Assembly: GCA_013820975.1 (NCBI GenBank)
Contig: JACDHQ010000044.1
Location: 1 to 9,434, forward strand
DNA from: Gemmatimonadaceae bacterium
Lineage (GTDB): Bacteria; Gemmatimonadota; Gemmatimonadetes; Gemmatimonadales; Gemmatimonadaceae
Direction of reading: 5' to 3'
Length of the DNA: 9,434 bases
Shown: piece by piece, positions 7,255 to 9,434 of the stretch
How positions within the stretch are numbered: the first letter of the stretch is position 1
Layout: each line of letters starts with the position of its first letter
Translations under genes and position numbers: made by a program
The notes under the pieces: generated by a model
What the model was told of the DNA's origin: nothing
Seen by the model: the letters and a program-made list of their open reading frames with translations, nothing else
Databases searched by the model: none

Positions 7255-8691
7255 ATGCCTTCAATGAGTAGACTCCGTACGACGGCCATGATGGCCGCCC
7301 TTGGCCTCGCAGCGTGTACCGCGGACAAGGACGCCATCGTCGACCCGGCACCGGGCGACGACACGCCGTCCTTCGCGGCTGTGCAGGCCACGTTAACGCG
7401 AGCCTGCGGAAGCTGCCATGCCGCCGGTTCCGGTCGCACCTTTACCGTCGCGATGGACTCGGCGGCCCTGGTCGGCTCGGGGCTGCTGAATCCGTTGAAC
7501 CCCGGCGCCAGCCCGCTGCTCGTCAAGGCGCGTTCCTCAGCGCACGGCGGTGGCAACGTCACCGCCTTTACCAAGGGCGACAGCGCCCTCGTCGCGGCAT
7601 GGGCGGCGCTGCAGCCCAACGTCGGCGCAAACACCCTCTTCGCGACCCGCACCGACTTCGCCCCCACCATCGATGGCCTCGGCGAGGCGCTCTGGACGCA
7701 GGCGCAACCGATCGTGATCCCGATCGGTGGCGGGTGGGCGGCGGCCGATGCGGTCGCGATGCGCGCGCTCTACGACGACCATTACCTGTACATCTACCTG
7801 CGCTGGACCGACAATCAGGCGAGCTTCAAGCGCCAGCCGTGGATCAGGCGGGACGATGGGACGTGGCTCGCGCAGGCGGCGAAGCCGACGCCGGCGGCAG
7901 AAACCGAGTGGAATGCGTACATGGCGGCCAATGCGCCGGCCGGCGGGCGCTTCGATCCCGAGGCCCCGCAGTTCCTGTACGAAGACAAGCTGGCCCTTAT
8001 CTGGAACACGTACGCGGCGGCGACGCACGTGCCGGAGTTCGAGACCGCCGGCTGCGCGGCGGCCTGCCACGACCCGAGCAAGGGGGGCAAGCCGGGGACG
8101 ACGTACAACTACGCGCGGCAGGACCTGGCCGCGAAGAAGTACCTGACCGTTCAGGGCCAGATTCTCGACATGTGGCACTGGAAGCTGGTCCGGCACAACC
8201 AACAGTCGAAGGTCGATGACCAGCACGTGCGCTACTGGGCCCCCGTGAACGATGCAACCGCCCCGAGCGGTGGCCGTGCGGGCGATGCTGGTTTGGAAGG
8301 GTACCGGACGAACCCCGCGACCAGCGGCCGCCCGACGTTCAAGAGCCGGCTGACGGGCCACAACAACCCGTTCTATGCCATCGCGGAGGTGGACACCGTG
8401 CGCATGACGGACGCCGAACTCGCGGCGATGCCAGCGGGAACGGTGGTAGCAAACGTGCTGACCTCGCCGATGACGGGAAATCGCGCGCAGATCGACGGGC
8501 GCGGCGTCCACGACAATGTCGCGAAGGTGTGGACGATGGAGATCCGCCGCCGACTGGTGACCGGCGACGACAAGGATGTGCAGTTCGACGACCGCACCCG
8601 CGCCTACACGTTCGGCATCGGGGTATTCGACAACGCGCAGATCGAGCACTCTTACTCCGGCATGCCGCTGAGCCTCGTGTTCAAGCCGTAG
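7255..8691 (+). CDS. Lipoprotein c-type cytochrome with ethylbenzene-dehydrogenase-type haem-binding domain
   Basis: A 478-residue exported haem protein. The N-terminus is a lipoprotein signal ending in LGLAAC with Cys21 as the lipid-bearing residue. A short cytochrome c-like domain (about 38-122) carries one CXXCH site, CGSCH (51-55); there is no MP motif, and His97 in the HGGG segment is a possible distal ligand. From about 133 to the end it resembles the EB_dh / DMSO-reductase-type haem-binding domain: TIDGLGEALWTQAQPI (138-153), YDDHYLYIYLRWTDNQAS (173-190), DMWHWK (305-310), VWTMEIRRRL (425-434), YTFGIGVFDN (451-460). A second cysteine pair, CAAACH (267-272), is CXXXCH, one residue longer than canonical. 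GAGG (7243-7246) lies 8 bases before ATG 7255, supporting this start over the ATG at 7264. A periplasmic or surface electron carrier paired with the upstream porin-like protein is inferred; electron donor and acceptor are unknown. Confidence 0.85.
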   Translation: MPSMSRLRTTAMMAALGLAACTADKDAIVDPAPGDDTPSFAAVQATLTRACGSCHAAGSGRTFTVAMDSAALVGSGLLNPLNPGASPLLVKARSSAHGGGNVTAFTKGDSALVAAWAALQPNVGANTLFATRTDFAPTIDGLGEALWTQAQPIVIPIGGGWAAADAVAMRALYDDHYLYIYLRWTDNQASFKRQPWIRRDDGTWLAQAAKPTPAAETEWNAYMAANAPAGGRFDPEAPQFLYEDKLALIWNTYAAATHVPEFETAGCAAACHDPSKGGKPGTTYNYARQDLAAKKYLTVQGQILDMWHWKLVRHNQQSKVDDQHVRYWAPVNDATAPSGGRAGDAGLEGYRTNPATSGRPTFKSRLTGHNNPFYAIAEVDTVRMTDAELAAMPAGTVVANVLTSPMTGNRAQIDGRGVHDNVAKVWTMEIRRRLVTGDDKDVQFDDRTRAYTFGIGVFDNAQIEHSYSGMPLSLVFKP

Positions 8692-8703
8692 CCAGCGGCT
8701 GAA

Positions 8704-9243
8704 ATGGGGAGGGGCCCCAGGCGGGGACCACGGGGCGAGGGCGTGTGGGTACGCTCCCGCCCCGCGGTGCGCCGGTGGGCCCGCGTTGCCGCGCGCACCG
8801 TGACCGCAGCGATCCGCACGCTCCCCGGTGAGCGCGACATGGCGATCGGCATCGTCGCGTGTCTGCAGACGCACGGCTCGCGCGCCAACTGGCATCCGCA
8901 CCTGCCTCTGCTCGTCACCGACGGTGGCTTCCGGCCCGGTGGGACGTTCGTCACGTGCCCCGCCCATGACACGGCCCGCTTGACCGAGGTGTTTCGCCGC
9001 GCCGTGCTCCGGCTGTTCGTGCGTCTCGAGCTGTTCGATGCGCACCAGGCCGCCGGGATGCTCGCGTAGCCGCACTCAGGATTCCACGTGCATACAGCCG
9101 TCTGGGTGCCGGAGGATGACCGGGCCTTTGTCACCCGACTCGCGCGATACTGCGCGCGCAATCCCGTCGCGCTCGAACGGCTGACCTACGACCGGACCGC
9201 CAAGGCGGTGACGTACCGCTCCGACCTCTCGCGGCCTGGGTGA
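8704..9243 (+). pseudogene. Decayed IS91-family transposase fragment
   Basis: Two adjacent open stretches in one frame, 8704-9066 and 9070-9240, are separated by an amber codon (TAG, 9067-9069). From about 8770 they read as the middle of an IS91-type (Y2 rolling-circle) transposase: GIVACLQTHGSRANWHPHL, LLVTDGGF, FRRAVLRLFVRLELFD, then PHSGFHVHTAVWVPEDDR and YCARNPVALERLTYD ending at VTYRSD. The amber codon sits where I expect Trp (LAWPHSGF). The family motif HPHLH is changed to HPHLP (Pro codon 8905-8907), destroying the HUH metal-binding pair. The N-terminal zinc-binding part is missing, the first 20 or so codons look unrelated, and the match stops near 9225 before the region expected to carry the catalytic tyrosines. 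It cannot be active. It begins 12 bp after the cytochrome stop codon. Confidence 0.85.
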
Positions 9244-9434
9244 GCGGCATCAGTTCGTTCAGCGCTGCTTCGGAACCCACGCAACCCCCTCAGGGACGTC
9301 GCCGAACCCCTCCCACGCCATACCATCGGGTCCGGGGGGCCGCGCCCGTCTCTCGCGGACATCACACCCGTCCACGCCACTGCCCCAGAGGAACCCGACG
9401 ACGATGACACTGTCGCGGCTGAGCAGCTCACCAG
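9244..9434. other. Unassigned sequence at the window edge
   Basis: These 191 bases follow the transposase remnant. Plus-strand frame 1 stays open to the window end but is Pro/Arg-rich, lacks a start codon and has no recognisable motif. A minus-strand frame (9186-9431) overlaps the remnant and is Ser/Arg-rich. I see no gene, repeat or RNA here; it may be more decayed element DNA. Confidence 0.4.

Noticed and set aside
7537..9075. 512-residue minus-strand open frame opposite the cytochrome
   Set aside because: It is a shadow frame rich in Arg/Val/His, covering a well-supported gene and the transposase remnant on the plus strand.
9186..9431. 81-residue minus-strand open frame at the window end
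   Set aside because: It overlaps the transposase remnant, is Ser/Arg-rich and shows no domain or ribosome-binding site.

Overview
The window is GC-rich chromosomal DNA from a Gram-negative-type (diderm) bacterium. This follows from a type IV pilus motor cluster, a predicted outer-membrane beta-barrel protein and a lipoprotein cytochrome. The overall style (comEA-like gene ahead of pilB-pilT-pilC, weak or absent Shine-Dalgarno sites, degenerate repeats between genes) reminds me of Gemmatimonadota. That assignment is an impression from the sequence, not a measured result.

Left part (25-5230): a membrane-anchored helix-hairpin-helix DNA-binding protein (ComEA-like) is followed by the type IV pilus motor: PilB (extension ATPase), PilT (retraction ATPase) and PilC (inner-membrane platform). 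All lie on the plus strand, and a strong 12-bp hairpin just after pilC closes the block. Together they suggest a DNA-uptake (competence) and/or twitching machine. Pilin, PilM-Q and ComEC genes are not in the window. The pilB/pilT and pilT/pilC junctions each carry a different non-coding repeat: a 35-bp tandem repeat within a mosaic of inverted repeats, and a run of 7-bp units.

Middle part (5231-6153): about 920 bp with no believable gene. It holds an AT-rich island with an inverted repeat, several short hairpins, a 12-bp direct repeat about 390 bp apart, and a 9-bp tandem repeat.

Right part (6154-8691): a two-gene unit encoding an exported beta-barrel (porin-like) protein and a lipoprotein cytochrome. 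The cytochrome has one canonical CXXCH site, one unusual CXXXCH site and an ethylbenzene-dehydrogenase-type haem-binding domain. The pair looks like a porin plus surface or periplasmic cytochrome module for electron transfer; its substrate cannot be read from the sequence.

Right edge (8704-9434): a dead remnant of an IS91-family transposase. It has lost its N-terminal part, its HUH motif, its reading frame (amber codon) and its C-terminal part. The last 190 bp carry nothing I can assign.
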